Part shown: in pieces, positions 32,604 to 42,532 of the stretch
Position numbering within the stretch: position 1 is the stretch's first letter
Layout of the letters: each line of letters opens with the position of its first letter
Assembly: GCF_017876395.1 (NCBI RefSeq)
Contig: NZ_JAGINX010000001.1
Span: forward strand, 1,426,001-1,490,000
DNA length: 64,000 nucleotides
Direction: 5' to 3'
Origin: Nesterenkonia lacusekhoensis
GTDB lineage: Bacteria > Actinomycetota > Actinomycetes > Actinomycetales > Micrococcaceae
Program-made: the position numbers and the translations under genes
The notes under the pieces: model-generated
The model's database searches: none
What the model was told of the DNA's origin: nothing
What the model saw: the letters and a program-made list of their open reading frames with translations, nothing else

Positions 32604-34790
32604 CTAGCCGTGCTGGATGAACTCTTCGGCCCGCTCATTCTCACTGAGCCAGGCGTCCACCGTCTCACGCAGGGCAGGGTGGTCCTGCCAGTCCGGGTCC
32701 TGTTCGGTGAGCCGCCGGATGTGCTCCGCCGCTCGGGCGATCTCCTCCTCATGGCGGCTGACCCGCAGCAGCTTCAGCGACGAAGCCCGTCCCGCCTGCG
32801 AGGCTCCCAGGATGTCGCCTTCGCGGCGCCGCTGAAGGTCCAGCTTGGCCAGCTGCATCCCGTCGCTGTGGGAGGCCACCTCACGCAGCCGCTCCAGAGA
32901 GGGATGACCCTCGGGCAGCCGCGTCACCAGCAGGCACAGCCCCTGCGCGGAGCCCCGGCCCACCCGGCCGCGCAGCTGGTGGAGGGTGGAGATGCCGAAG
33001 GCGTCGGCGTCGAGGATGGCCATCACCGTGGCATTGGGCACGTCCACCCCGACCTCGATGACCGTGGTGCTGATCAGCAGGTCGATCTCACCACGTTCGA
33101 AGGCTCGCATGGTCTGCTCGGTGGTCGCCGCGTCCATGCGGCCGTGCACGGTCGCCTGCCGGACGTCCTTGAGCAGCGGATGCTCCGCCAGACGCTCGCC
33201 CATCAGCTCCACTGAGGCGTCAGCGGCGGCATCGACGCCGGCCCGGTCCATCTGGTCCTCGGCTCCGGCAGAGTCCTTCTGGGTGATCTTGGGACAGACC
33301 ACATAGACCTGGTGCCCCTGAGCGATCTCCTCGGCGATGCGTTCCCACACCCGCCCGATCACACGGGGGCCCAGCGTCATCTGCGCCAGATGGGTCTCGA
33401 TGGGCTGACGACCCCCGGGCAGGCCCTCCAGCACGGTGAGCTCCAGGTCGCCGAAGGCGGTCATCGCCACCGACCGAGGGATGGGTGTGGCGGACATGAC
33501 CAGCATATGAGGAGTGGACTCGTACCGCGTGCGCAGGGCGTTGCGCTGTTCGACCCCGAAGCGATGCTGTTCATCGATGACCACCAGGCCGAGGTCGGCG
33601 AAGTGGACCTGCTCGCCCAGCACGGCGTGGGTTCCGACCACCAGATCCGTGGCGCCGGAGGCGATGTCCAGCAGAGCCTTCTTCCGCTCGGCGGTGCTCA
33701 TCGATCCGGTCAGCAGCGTGAGTCTCAGCTGCGGCCGCTGCCCCTCGCACAGCGGACCGAGCATACGCCGCAGCGATCGTTCGTGCTGGGCCGCCAACAC
33801 TTCGGTCGGCGCGATGAGCGCCGCTTGCCCCCCGGCATCGGCCATATGGAGCATGGCCCGCAGTGCGACCAGCGTCTTGCCGGAGCCGACTTCGCCCTGG
33901 AGCAGACGGTTCATCGGCTCTGCACCGGCCAGGTCCTCCGCGATCAGCTCCCCGCAGCGCTGCTGACCAGGAGTCATCGCGAAGGGAAGCTGTGCGTCGA
34001 AGGACGCACGCAGCCCCTGCTGGGAGGCCGGTCGGGACCGAGCGGGAGCCTGACGGAGGTGCTGTCGGCGTCGGGACAGCAGGGCCTGGAGCATGAAGGC
34101 CTCTTGGAACCTCAGCCGCTCCAGCCCTCGCTCGGGCTCTTCGAGGTGCTCGGGGCGGTGGACCATGCGGTAGGCCTCGGCCAGCGTGGGCAGGGATTCG
34201 GCCGTGCGGACGGACTCGGGCAGGGGGTCCGGCCAATCGTCGACCTCGGTGAGGTCGAGCAGGATCTGGACGCAGCGGTGGATCTCCCAGCTCGTCAGCC
34301 CGGCCTTCGCCGGGTAGAGCGGAACCGGCGCGCTGCCTTCGCCGAACCGAGCCGCGGCGTCGTCCTCCTCTTCGGCCAGCACGGTGAACTCGGGGTTGTT
34401 CAGCGTCAGCTCGCCTGCGTAGCTGCCGACTTTGCCGTGGAACATGGCGCGGACCCCCGGTGTGAGCTCGCGACGGGCGTTCCACCCCTGGAAGAAGGCC
34501 ATCTTCAGCCGGCCGCCGACGATGTCCTCGACGATCACCTCCACCAGGATGCCCCGCCGGCGCTGCATGCGCCGCTCCGAGGAGCTCAGCACCTGGGCGA
34601 TGAAGGTGACGTGCTCGTCCTCGCGCAGATCGATGAACGAGGAGAGCTGACCGTATTCGATGTAGCGGCGCGGGTAGTGCTCCAGCAGCTCCCCCGCGGT
34701 GCTGAGCCCGAACGCCTTCTCCAGCTTGGCGGCGGCCTTGCCCCCGAGCAGACGCTCCAGGGAGGTGTCCGGGCGGACGTCGGAGCCCAC
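32604..34790 (-). CDS. recG: ATP-dependent DNA helicase RecG
   Basis: A 728-residue branch-migration helicase that remodels stalled forks. An N-terminal wedge/OB region (about residues 50-160, HYPRRYIEYG) precedes the helicase core with Walker A GEVGSGKT, DEQHRFG (motif II) and SATPIPR. The C-terminal part includes QLRGRVGRG and the RecG-specific TRP region. GTG 34790 is chosen because GGAG lies 8 nt upstream and it begins 2 nt after the DAK2 stop; the longer frame reads into the DAK2 gene. Confidence 0.95.
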   Translation of the reverse strand: MGSDVRPDTSLERLLGGKAAAKLEKAFGLSTAGELLEHYPRRYIEYGQLSSFIDLREDEHVTFIAQVLSSSERRMQRRRGILVEVIVEDIVGGRLKMAFFQGWNARRELTPGVRAMFHGKVGSYAGELTLNNPEFTVLAEEEDDAAARFGEGSAPVPLYPAKAGLTSWEIHRCVQILLDLTEVDDWPDPLPESVRTAESLPTLAEAYRMVHRPEHLEEPERGLERLRFQEAFMLQALLSRRRQHLRQAPARSRPASQQGLRASFDAQLPFAMTPGQQRCGELIAEDLAGAEPMNRLLQGEVGSGKTLVALRAMLHMADAGGQAALIAPTEVLAAQHERSLRRMLGPLCEGQRPQLRLTLLTGSMSTAERKKALLDIASGATDLVVGTHAVLGEQVHFADLGLVVIDEQHRFGVEQRNALRTRYESTPHMLVMSATPIPRSVAMTAFGDLELTVLEGLPGGRQPIETHLAQMTLGPRVIGRVWERIAEEIAQGHQVYVVCPKITQKDSAGAEDQMDRAGVDAAADASVELMGERLAEHPLLKDVRQATVHGRMDAATTEQTMRAFERGEIDLLISTTVIEVGVDVPNATVMAILDADAFGISTLHQLRGRVGRGSAQGLCLLVTRLPEGHPSLERLREVASHSDGMQLAKLDLQRRREGDILGASQAGRASSLKLLRVSRHEEEIARAAEHIRRLTEQDPDWQDHPALRETVDAWLSENERAEEFIQHG

Positions 34791-34792
34791 GA

Positions 34793-35785
34793 TCAGTGCT
34801 CCGCTTCGGTGCTGCACAGCGGCGCTGCGGTGTAGGTGGTCACCTCGCCGGCGGCATGGATGGCCCGGGAGGCCTCCTCCTCCGTGGCCGCGTGGACATG
34901 GATGCGCCACCGGTACATGCCCCGGTCATCGGCTTCGGCGTCGACCGGGGTGATGATCACCGATTCCCCCACCTCGTCGAGCTGATGCCGCAGCGAGGCG
35001 GCCCCCAAGGGGTCCAGACGGACGGTGCACATGATCTCCACGTAGTCCTCGTGCTGGCCCGAGGAGCCGCAGGGCTGGGCGGCACGTTCCCCGTCGAGGC
35101 CGTGCAGCCCCTTCAGCAGGTCAGAGTCCGGCTCTGTCCCGGTCATCGCAGCCCGCAGCGCATCGAAGACGATCAGCAGGCCGGTGCCTCCGGAGTCGAC
35201 GACGCCGGCCCGAGTCAGGGCCTCCAGCTCCGTCTCCGTAGCCACCACCGCGTTCCGGGCGACGGCGAGCATGGATTCCAACGACTCGATGAGCGCAGCA
35301 CGGCTCTCCGGCTCCTCGGCGGCCACGACCTGCTGGTGGGCGCAGGACCGCACTGCGTCGAGGACGGAGAGCATCGTCCCGGCGACCGGATCGCTCAGGG
35401 CCGACCAGGCGCGGACGCTGCCGTGCTCCAGTGCCTGGTCCAGCACATCGATGGTGAGTCGTTCGTGGCCGTGGAGGGGTTCGGCGAAGCCGGTGAGCAG
35501 CACGGCCAGCAGAGTGCCCGAATTGCCGCGCGCCTCAGCCATGGCCTCAGTGCCGGCCGTGGCCAGCAGCGCCCCGAGGTCGTCCTCGGAGCTCTGCTCG
35601 ATCGCCTGCCGCGCCGCCGTCATGGTGGCGAGCATGTTGGCGCCGGTGTCGGAGTCAGCCACCGGGAACACATTGAGCCGATTCAGACTCTCCCCATGGG
35701 CGCGAAGAGCCTGCTCCGCGAGGACGAACCACCGGTGGATGGCGGCGTGACCTCTGATCCTGCCCTTCTGCTGCTGCTCACTCAT
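34793..35785 (-). CDS. DAK2-domain protein (FakA/YloV-like)
   Basis: A 330-residue protein whose first 190 residues form a DAK2 domain. NVFPVADSDTGANM (about residues 38-51) supplies the Mg-ATP ligands, and GNSGT and DSGGTGLL follow. In Firmicutes FakA is the ATP-binding subunit of fatty-acid kinase. Here the usual longer C-terminus is reduced to about 100 residues. ATG 35785 overlaps the LCP stop as TGATG; an upstream TTG is less likely. It precedes recG directly, the conserved order. Confidence 0.85.
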   Translation of the reverse strand: MSEQQQKGRIRGHAAIHRWFVLAEQALRAHGESLNRLNVFPVADSDTGANMLATMTAARQAIEQSSEDDLGALLATAGTEAMAEARGNSGTLLAVLLTGFAEPLHGHERLTIDVLDQALEHGSVRAWSALSDPVAGTMLSVLDAVRSCAHQQVVAAEEPESRAALIESLESMLAVARNAVVATETELEALTRAGVVDSGGTGLLIVFDALRAAMTGTEPDSDLLKGLHGLDGERAAQPCGSSGQHEDYVEIMCTVRLDPLGAASLRHQLDEVGESVIITPVDAEADDRGMYRWRIHVHAATEEEASRAIHAAGEVTTYTAAPLCSTEAEH

Positions 35786-36831
35786 CAACGGCTCTGCACG
35801 TACTCCTGGAATTCGTCGTTGCGGAGGGCTTCGCCGATCTCGGCGGCAGCCTCGGCATCATGGATCACGATGGACTGGCCGTCGGCAGAGGTGCCGAGGC
35901 CGAGGTTGGGCATGGTGAACATGTCGATGCCGCCCTCGCCGACGGAGCGCAGCTCCCATCCCAGGGATCCCACCGTACCGGAGTCCAGCTCATGGTCCAC
36001 GACCATGTAGGGAGAGAAGGTCTCGACCATCTCGTGGACCCGGCCCGGGTTGGTCAGCGTGGACGGGGAGAGGACGCCGTCGAGGACTCCACGGATGAAG
36101 ACCTGCTGATTGCGCACGCGGGTGTAGTCGCCGTCGCCGAAGGCACGGCGCTCACGCACGAACGCCATGGCCTGCTCCCCGTCCAGGTGCTGCTCACCTG
36201 CGGAGAAGCTGTACCCTGCCCGGCTCTCGAAGGCTTCCGGGGAGTCCACCGTGACTCCGCCCATCGCGCCGACCAGGCCCTGGAACCCGGCCAGGTCGAT
36301 GGAGGCCACGTGGTCGATGCGCACATCGATCAGGGATTCCACGGTCTGGACGGTCAGCGGGATCCCACCGAGGGTCAGAGCCGCGTTGATCTTGGCCTCG
36401 CCGTGGCCGGGGATCGGCACCCAGGTGTCACGCATGATGGACATGACCTGCATGCTCTCGCGGTCACCGGGGACGTGCACCAGCATCATGGTGTCGGAGC
36501 GGGCACCGCCGGGGACCGTGGGCAGCTCCTCGTCCTCGCCTGAGCCGCCGCCGGAGTCAGCGCCCAGCAGCAGGATGTTCAGGGAGTCGTCGTCCTCATC
36601 CTTGGCGGGACGCTCGGACTCCTCCGGGAAGGTCTCCTCCGGGTCGAAGGTCTGGACCTGATCCTCGTAGGCGCTGCCCAGTGAGTTCAGATACAGCAGG
36701 GCCGCGACGAGCGCACCTCCGACGAGCACGACCATGGAGGCCATGATGATGAAGACGGCCTTCCGGCCGCGGCGTCGGGACTTGGGACGGCGCTGCGCCT
36801 CATCCTCCTCGTGGAAGATCTCCTGCGTCAT
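35785..36831 (-). CDS. LytR-CpsA-Psr (LCP) family protein
   Basis: A 348-residue LCP protein. A short cytoplasmic charged N-terminus (about 24 residues) precedes one transmembrane helix (about 25-47), an acidic linker and the LCP domain. That domain has GADSGGG, ARSDTMMLVHV, MSIMRDTWVPIPG and VRERRAFGDGDYTRVRNQQ. Predicted to attach glycopolymer to peptidoglycan on the outer face of the membrane. First gene of an LCP-DAK2-recG-rsmD run joined by overlaps or short gaps. It diverges from the DUF3515 lipoprotein gene. It is a paralogue of the LCP gene at 25.4 kb. Confidence 0.92.
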   Translation of the reverse strand: MTQEIFHEEDEAQRRPKSRRRGRKAVFIIMASMVVLVGGALVAALLYLNSLGSAYEDQVQTFDPEETFPEESERPAKDEDDDSLNILLLGADSGGGSGEDEELPTVPGGARSDTMMLVHVPGDRESMQVMSIMRDTWVPIPGHGEAKINAALTLGGIPLTVQTVESLIDVRIDHVASIDLAGFQGLVGAMGGVTVDSPEAFESRAGYSFSAGEQHLDGEQAMAFVRERRAFGDGDYTRVRNQQVFIRGVLDGVLSPSTLTNPGRVHEMVETFSPYMVVDHELDSGTVGSLGWELRSVGEGGIDMFTMPNLGLGTSADGQSIVIHDAEAAAEIGEALRNDEFQEYVQSR

Positions 36832-36906
36832 CTGATTTTCCCGTCTTGCTGTGCGAGTAGACTGCCTCTAAGAATAAGTCATGAAGACATCTTTCCGGAG
36901 ACCCAA

Positions 36907-37416
36907 TTGCCAGACACTCACGCGTTGAGGCGTTCCCTGAGCGCTGTCCTGGTGGGCGGCGCCCTGCTCAGCACTGCCGCCTGCGCCTCCACCGCCTCTG
37001 TCGAAGCGGCTCCAGAGGCCGCCGATCCAGCCTGTGCTGACGTGATGCTGGCCCTGCCGGAGACCATCGGTGATCATGACCTCCGCCAGACCGATTCCCA
37101 GTCGACAGCTGTCTGGGGGGATCCTGCGGCCGCCGTGCTGCGCTGCGGGGTCCGGCCTCCGGGGCCGAGCACGGAACACTGCGTCAGCGCCGACGGCGTG
37201 GACTGGCTCTCCGTGGAGGAGGACGAGAACTGGCGGCTGACCAGCTACGGCCGCGACCCCGCCGTCGAAGTGGTCCTCGATGTGGAGCGCGTCGCCTCCT
37301 CCAGCGCCATGATGGCCGTCGGAGCCGCCGTCGAGAACGTCGAGCAGGACCGGACCTGCACCGCCGTGGAGCAGGAGATCGCCGAGACCGACGACGAGGT
37401 CGAGGTCGCCGATTGA
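36907..37416 (+). CDS. DUF3515-family lipoprotein
   Basis: A 169-residue predicted lipoprotein. The N-terminal signal has basic residues, a hydrophobic stretch (SAVLVGGALL) and the lipobox STAAC near residue 26. The mature part shows ALPETI, AAVLRCGVRPPG, GVDWLSVE and TSYGRDPAVEV, the DUF3515 pattern. The family usually sits beside ddl; function is unknown, with a cell-envelope role inferred. TTG 36907 is chosen because GGAG ends 6 nt upstream and the signal peptide follows at once. It converges on ddl. Confidence 0.82.
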   Translation: MPDTHALRRSLSAVLVGGALLSTAACASTASVEAAPEAADPACADVMLALPETIGDHDLRQTDSQSTAVWGDPAAAVLRCGVRPPGPSTEHCVSADGVDWLSVEEDENWRLTSYGRDPAVEVVLDVERVASSSAMMAVGAAVENVEQDRTCTAVEQEIAETDDEVEVAD

Positions 37417-37439
37417 GCAGGAGTGTCGCCGACTGATCC

Positions 37440-38597
37440 TCAGCGCAGACCGGAGGGACGCTCGAGAGCCAGCGTGATCAGTTCCGAGATCAGTTCCGGA
37501 TAATCGATCCCCGTGGCCTTCCACATCTGCGGGTACATGCTGATCGGGGTGAAGCCGGGCATCGTGTTGACCTCATTGATCACCACCTCACCCTCTTCGG
37601 TGTAGAAGAAGTCGGCCCGTGAGATCCCTTCGGCGTCCAACGCCTCGAAGGCGATGACCGCCTGGCGGCGGATCTCCTGGCTGATCTCCTCCGGCAGATC
37701 CGCCGGGCAGGACAGGTCAGCGGCTGAGGCATCGGTGTACTTGGCGGTGAAGTCGTAGAACTGGTGGGTCTGCGAGCCGTCGTGAACCACGATCTCACCG
37801 CACATCGAGGCCCGAGCCCGGGCGTTCCCTCGGCCGCCGAGCACACCGCATTCGATCTCGCGGCCGACCAGGCCCTGCTCCACGACCACTTTGGGGTCGT
37901 GCTTCTGCGCCTCAGCCACGGCCTGGTCCAGCTGGGACCAGTCCTGGATCCGGGTGATCCCCACCGACGAGCCGGCCCGCGCCGGTTTGACGAACACCGG
38001 CAGCTGAAGACCCTGGACCCGCTCCACAGCTGCGGCGGGGTCATCGGCCCACTGCCGGGCCGTGATCGTCTCGTAGGGTCCCACCTTCAGGCCTGCGGCT
38101 TCGAAGGCGACCTTCATGAAGTGCTTATCCATCCCCATCGCGGAGGCGAGCACTCCCGCTCCCACGTAGGGCAGACCGGCCAGCTCGAGCTTCCCCTGCA
38201 GGGTGCCGTCTTCGCCGAAGGGTCCGTGCAGCAGCGGCAGGACCACATCGACCTCCCCCAGGGAGGAGGCCGAGCCGTCGGCGCCGATCTCCAGCAGCTG
38301 CGCGGAGCGTTCGGTGGAACCGGCCGCACCGGAGAACAGCTGGACTGTGGCCTCAGCAGGCTCCACGCGCGGCAGCCCCTCCCCGGCGAAGGAGAAGGTC
38401 CGTGGGTCCTGGGCGGGGCGCACCCACTGTCCGGCCGCTGTGATCCCCACCGGCACCACGTCGAAGCGTTCGGCGTCGATGGCGTTGAGCACACCGGCGG
38501 CGGTGACGCAGCTGACCGCGTGCTCGGAGGACTGGCCCCCGAAGAGCACCAGCACTCGGGGCCTGCGCCCCTGCTCGGTCTGATCCGTCGCGGCCAT
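37440..38597 (-). CDS. ddl: D-alanine-D-alanine ligase
   Basis: A 385-residue ATP-grasp ligase making D-Ala-D-Ala for peptidoglycan. The N-terminal LFGGQSSEHAVS, the glycine-rich loop KPARAGSSVGI and the metal site INEVNTMPGFT are all present. The two possible starts are GTG 38606, overlapping the gpsA stop as GTGA, and ATG 38597. ATG is preferred because AAGGA is 11 nt from it but only 2 nt from the GTG. It follows gpsA in a plsC-gpsA-ddl operon. Confidence 0.95.
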   Translation of the reverse strand: MAATDQTEQGRRPRVLVLFGGQSSEHAVSCVTAAGVLNAIDAERFDVVPVGITAAGQWVRPAQDPRTFSFAGEGLPRVEPAEATVQLFSGAAGSTERSAQLLEIGADGSASSLGEVDVVLPLLHGPFGEDGTLQGKLELAGLPYVGAGVLASAMGMDKHFMKVAFEAAGLKVGPYETITARQWADDPAAAVERVQGLQLPVFVKPARAGSSVGITRIQDWSQLDQAVAEAQKHDPKVVVEQGLVGREIECGVLGGRGNARARASMCGEIVVHDGSQTHQFYDFTAKYTDASAADLSCPADLPEEISQEIRRQAVIAFEALDAEGISRADFFYTEEGEVVINEVNTMPGFTPISMYPQMWKATGIDYPELISELITLALERPSGLR

Positions 38598-38602
38598 GTC
38601 GA

Positions 38603-39658
38603 TCACTTTCCTTCGGCTTTGAGATCGCGGGCGAGCAGCAGGGAGGCGATGGTGTCCACGTCGAGAGCGCCGTTGAGCACGGCCACCACGGCCTCAGAGA
38701 TGGGCATATCCACTCCGTTGCGGCGTGCCAGATCCAGCACGGCGGAACCCGACTTCATGCCCTCAGCGGTCTGGGTCAGACGCTCAGTGACCTGCTCGGT
38801 GCTCAGCCCTTCGCCGAGCAGGCGTCCGGCCGAGCGGTTGCGGGACAGCGGGGAGGCACAGGTGGCCACCAGATCGCCGAGACCGGCAAGCCCGGAGAAG
38901 GTCTCCAGGCGGCCGCCGAGCACAGTGGCCAGGCGGGTGGTCTCCGCCAGCCCACGGGTGATCACAGAGGCTTTGGAGTTGTCCCCGAGGTTCTGCCCGT
39001 CGCAGATTCCCACAGCCAGGGCGATGACGTTCTTCACGATGCCGGCGATCTCCACGCCCACCACGTCGGTGTTGGTGTAGGGACGGAAGTAGGAGTTGTT
39101 GCAGAGCTCGGCGATGCGTTCGGCGGTCTGCTCGTCCTCGCAGGCCACCACGGAGGCGGTGGGCTCTTCGCGGGCGATCTCCATGGCCAGATTCGGCCCC
39201 GAGACCACTGCGATGCGCGAGGGGTCCAGGCCGAGCTCCTCGGTGATGACCTGGGACATGCGCATATCGGTCCCGCGTTCCAGGCCTTTGATCAGCGAGA
39301 CCAGCACAGCATGCGGCGCGAGAACCTCTGCCAGCTGGGTCAGATGGGAGCGCAGATGCTGGGCGGGCACGGCGAGCACGACGACGTCGGCGCCCTGAAC
39401 CGCGTCGGTGAGGCTGCTGGTGGCCGTGATGACCTCCGGCAGGACGATCTCCCCCAGATAGGTGCTGTTGGTGTGCCGGGCGGTGATCTCCTCGGCGACC
39501 TCGGCGCGGCGGGCCCACAGCGAGATCTCGACGGGTTCTGAGCCGGTGGTCACGGCGTCCGCCATCACTTTGGCGAAGGTGGTCCCCCAGCTTCCGGCTC
39601 CGAGCACGGCGATCTTCTGCACGGGGTCCTCATTCCTCTGCATAGGCTTCTCACTCAT
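38603..39658 (-). CDS. gpsA: Glycerol-3-phosphate dehydrogenase [NAD(P)+]
   Basis: A 351-residue enzyme making sn-glycerol-3-phosphate for phospholipids. The dinucleotide motif is GAGSWGTTFA; VVSGPNLAMEI, EIAGIVKNVIALAVG and MKSGSAVLDLA belong to the GpsA catalytic and substrate regions. ATG 39658 overlaps the plsC stop by 8 bp; ATG 39643 is an in-frame alternative. Functionally paired with plsC, which uses its product. Confidence 0.95.
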   Translation of the reverse strand: MSEKPMQRNEDPVQKIAVLGAGSWGTTFAKVMADAVTTGSEPVEISLWARRAEVAEEITARHTNSTYLGEIVLPEVITATSSLTDAVQGADVVVLAVPAQHLRSHLTQLAEVLAPHAVLVSLIKGLERGTDMRMSQVITEELGLDPSRIAVVSGPNLAMEIAREEPTASVVACEDEQTAERIAELCNNSYFRPYTNTDVVGVEIAGIVKNVIALAVGICDGQNLGDNSKASVITRGLAETTRLATVLGGRLETFSGLAGLGDLVATCASPLSRNRSAGRLLGEGLSTEQVTERLTQTAEGMKSGSAVLDLARRNGVDMPISEAVVAVLNGALDVDTIASLLLARDLKAEGK

Positions 39659-40409
39659 CAGGCTGCACCTGCCTGCGCGGGACACGCTGCCGCAGGGCAC
39701 GGTCCCAGATGTGGTCGGGGGCCTCCTCGCCGCGGAGCTCCGCGACGCCGGAGGTCAGGGCGTCTTCGATCCGTTCGGTGGCCTCTGACAAGACCTTGCG
39801 CCCCAGGGGCTTGGCGCGCAGGTCATCGAGATCCACCGTCTCGCCCACAGTGAGCCGGTACTTCTTCCGCGGCAGCGGACGCGGCGTCTTGGCATAGGGC
39901 GGCAGAAAGTCCTGGACTCCCCAATGCGTGATCGGAACCACCGGGGCTCCTGTGGTCAGCGCCAGACGCGCCGCGCCGGTCTTCGCCCGCATCGGCCAGA
40001 GTTCCGGGTCCCGGGTCAGGGTGCCCTCCGGGTAGATGATGATCGTTCCGCCCTGGTCGAGGACCTCCTGGGCGATCTCCAGAGACCTGTGCGACTCCCG
40101 CTGATCACGGATGACCGGGATCTGCTTCAGCGCACGCAGCACGCCTCCGAGCACCGGCGCCTTGAACAGGGAGTCCTTGGCCAGGAAATGAGGGGTGTTG
40201 CCTCCGACGTAGACGGCATGGGCCACCGCCAGCGGGTCCAACTCCGTGACGTGGTTGGCCACGGCGATGTACCCGCCCTCAGGCAGCTTCTCCATCCCCT
40301 GCAAGTCCTTGCCCATCAGCAGGTTCAGGCTGGGACGGACCACCACGGAGGCGAGGCGGAATCCAGGGGTGCGCAGCGTTCCTGCGCTGCTCTGATCGTC
40401 AGAAGTCAC
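39651..40409 (-). CDS. plsC: 1-acyl-sn-glycerol-3-phosphate acyltransferase
   Basis: A 252-residue PlsC-type acyltransferase. The catalytic HX4D motif is NHVTELDP (about residues 52-59), and the glycerol-phosphate binding motif is YPEGTLTRD (about 123). An amphipathic or weakly hydrophobic N-terminus suggests membrane association. The GTG start follows a TAGGCT box by 7 nt, so it heads the plsC-gpsA-ddl operon. Confidence 0.9.
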   Translation of the reverse strand: MTSDDQSSAGTLRTPGFRLASVVVRPSLNLLMGKDLQGMEKLPEGGYIAVANHVTELDPLAVAHAVYVGGNTPHFLAKDSLFKAPVLGGVLRALKQIPVIRDQRESHRSLEIAQEVLDQGGTIIIYPEGTLTRDPELWPMRAKTGAARLALTTGAPVVPITHWGVQDFLPPYAKTPRPLPRKKYRLTVGETVDLDDLRAKPLGRKVLSEATERIEDALTSGVAELRGEEAPDHIWDRALRQRVPRRQVQPDE

Positions 40410-40416
40410 GGCAGAC

Positions 40417-40422
40417 AGCCTA
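40417..40422 (-). promoter_or_regulatory. -10 box of the plsC-gpsA-ddl operon (leaderless)
   Basis: TAGGCT on the minus strand with 7 nt to the GTG at 40409. Confidence 0.5.
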
Positions 40423-40459
40423 TCGGAGGAGGCAGGATGTGCGGCGCAGCCCGAAGGGC

Positions 40460-41782
40460 TCAGCGCGTGGTCAGCTCGATGTCAGCACCGAGGCCGCTGA
40501 TCTTGTCGATGAAGTGCTCGTAGCCGCGGTTGATGATCTCGATGCCGGTCACCTCAGAGGTGCCGTTGGCGGCCAGTGCGGCGATCAGGTGGGAGAACCC
40601 GCCGCGCAGGTCCGGGATGTCGATCGTGGTGCCCTTCAGCTCTGAGGGCCCGGAGATCACTGCCGAGTGCAGGAAGTTCCGCTGGCCGAACCGGCAGGGG
40701 TTCGAGCCCAGGCACTCCCGGTGCAGCTGGATGGAGGCACCCATGCGCTTCAGCGCGTTGGTGAAGCCGAACCGGTTCTCGTAGACGGTCTCGTGCACGA
40801 TGGACACGCCGTGGGCCTGGGTCAGCGCCACGACCATGGGCTGCTGCCAGTCCGTCATGAAGCCGGGGTGGACGTCGGTCTCCAGCACCAGGGGCTGGAG
40901 CTGGCCGCCGCCGTGCCAGAAACGGATGCCGTCGTCGTCGACCTCGAACTCGCCGCCGATCTTGCGGTAGGTGTTCAGGAAGGCCGTCAGATCGCGCTGC
41001 GCCGCACCTTCGACGTAGATGTCGCCGCGGGTCACCAGAGCCGCCGAGGCCCAGGAGGCGGACTCGTTGCGGTCCGGAATGGCGCGGTGCTTATAGCCGG
41101 AGAGCTTCTCCACGCCCTCGATGCGGATGGTTCGGTCGGTGTTGACCGAGATGATCGCTCCCATCTGCTGGAGGATGGCGATCAGATCGTGGATCTCAGG
41201 CTCCACGGCCGCGTTCTTCAGCTCCGTGATGCCCTCAGCCAGCACAGCGGTCAGCAGCACCTGCTCGGTGGTGCCCACCGAGGGGTAGGGCAGCTCGAGC
41301 TTGGCTCCCTTGAGACCCTTGGGTGCGGTGATGTGGACGCCGGTGGCCTGCTTGTCCACGACGGCGCCGAAGTTCCGCAGCACCTCGAGGTGGTAGTTGA
41401 TCGGCCGGTCACCGATCCGGCAGCCGCCGAGGTCAGGGATGAAGGCCTCGCCCTGCTTGTGCATGAGCGGGCCGCAGAAGAGGATCGGGATCCGTGAGTC
41501 TCCGGCGTGGGCGTCGATCTCGGAATGCTCAGCATTGCGCATCTGACGCGGATCGAGGGTGAGATCACCGGTCTCTGGGTCGGCGTCGACCTTCACCCCG
41601 TGGATCTGCAGCAGATTCCGGACGATCTCGACATCCTTGATCTCCGGAACGTTGCGCAGCTGCGAAGGTTCGTTGCCCAGCAGAGAGGCGACCATCGCTT
41701 TGGGAACCAAGTTCTTGGCACCGCGGACGCGGACGCGGCCCTGGAGCGGCTTTCCACCCTGGATGGTGAGCAGTTTGGCCAT
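40460..41782 (-). CDS. murA: UDP-N-acetylglucosamine 1-carboxyvinyltransferase
   Basis: A 440-residue enoylpyruvyltransferase for the first committed step of peptidoglycan synthesis. RGAKN near the N-terminus supplies the Lys-Asn pair, and the loop GGCRIGDRP has the catalytic Cys (C121). The Cys is retained, unlike the Asp form of mycobacteria that is naturally resistant to fosfomycin. The 113-bp gap to leuD upstream contains AAGGGA but with a long spacing, and no clear promoter could be fixed. Confidence 0.95.
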   Translation of the reverse strand: MAKLLTIQGGKPLQGRVRVRGAKNLVPKAMVASLLGNEPSQLRNVPEIKDVEIVRNLLQIHGVKVDADPETGDLTLDPRQMRNAEHSEIDAHAGDSRIPILFCGPLMHKQGEAFIPDLGGCRIGDRPINYHLEVLRNFGAVVDKQATGVHITAPKGLKGAKLELPYPSVGTTEQVLLTAVLAEGITELKNAAVEPEIHDLIAILQQMGAIISVNTDRTIRIEGVEKLSGYKHRAIPDRNESASWASAALVTRGDIYVEGAAQRDLTAFLNTYRKIGGEFEVDDDGIRFWHGGGQLQPLVLETDVHPGFMTDWQQPMVVALTQAHGVSIVHETVYENRFGFTNALKRMGASIQLHRECLGSNPCRFGQRNFLHSAVISGPSELKGTTIDIPDLRGGFSHLIAALAANGTSEVTGIEIINRGYEHFIDKISGLGADIELTTR

Positions 41783-41895
41783 ATCGACTCGATGGTCCCT
41801 TCATAGATCCGGATTCTCGCCATGCCACTGTAACCAACGTTTCTCCAGCGGCCGTCCAATTCCGCCGCCTGCGAAGGCAACGATTCGGTCAAGCC

Positions 41896-42495
41896 TCAGG
41901 TGCGCGCAGGCAGGGTCTTGGGCTTGAAGGGCAGGCGAGAAGCCTCGAATTCGCTGATGGAGGACTCCTGCTTCAGTGTGAGCGAGATATCATCCAGGCC
42001 CTCCATCAGACGCCACCGGGTGTAGTTGTCGATCTCGAACGTGGTGTCCACTGCACCGCAGCGCACTGTGCGACTCTCCAGGTCCACCGTCACCTCGGCA
42101 CCCGGGGTGCTCTCCAGCTCCTTCCAGATGCGCTCGACGTCGGACTGGGCCACCTTGGCCGTCAGCAGACCCTGTTTGGCCGAGTTGCCGTAGAAGATGT
42201 CGGCGAAGCGAGAGGCGATGACCACTCTGAACCCGTAGTCCTTCAGCGCCCATACCGCATGCTCGCGGGAGGAGCCGGTGCCGAAGTCGGGGCCGGCCAC
42301 CAGGACGGTGCCGTGGGTGTACTCCGGCTGGTTCAGGACGAAGTCCGGGTTCTTCCGCCAGGACGAGAACAGGGCGTCGTCGAAGCCGGTCTTGGTGATC
42401 CGCTTCAGATAGACGGCCGGGATGATCTGGTCGGTGTCCACGTTGGACTGGCGCAGCGGGACGCCGACGCCGGTATGGGTGGTGATGGGTTCCAT
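41896..42495 (-). CDS. leuD: 3-isopropylmalate dehydratase small subunit
   Basis: A 199-residue swivel-domain subunit that isomerises isopropylmalate together with LeuC in leucine synthesis. [21 protein letters not shown] at the N-terminus and [18 protein letters not shown] are diagnostic. It begins 37 bp after the leuC stop. Confidence 0.96.
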   Translation of the reverse strand: MEPITTHTGVGVPLRQSNVDTDQIIPAVYLKRITKTGFDDALFSSWRKNPDFVLNQPEYTHGTVLVAGPDFGTGSSREHAVWALKDYGFRVVIASRFADIFYGNSAKQGLLTAKVAQSDVERIWKELESTPGAEVTVDLESRTVRCGAVDTTFEIDNYTRWRLMEGLDDISLTLKQESSISEFEASRLPFKPKTLPART

Positions 42496-42532
42496 GATGT
42501 GCTCCTGGGTGCGCGATGCGGCGGGCCGGGAC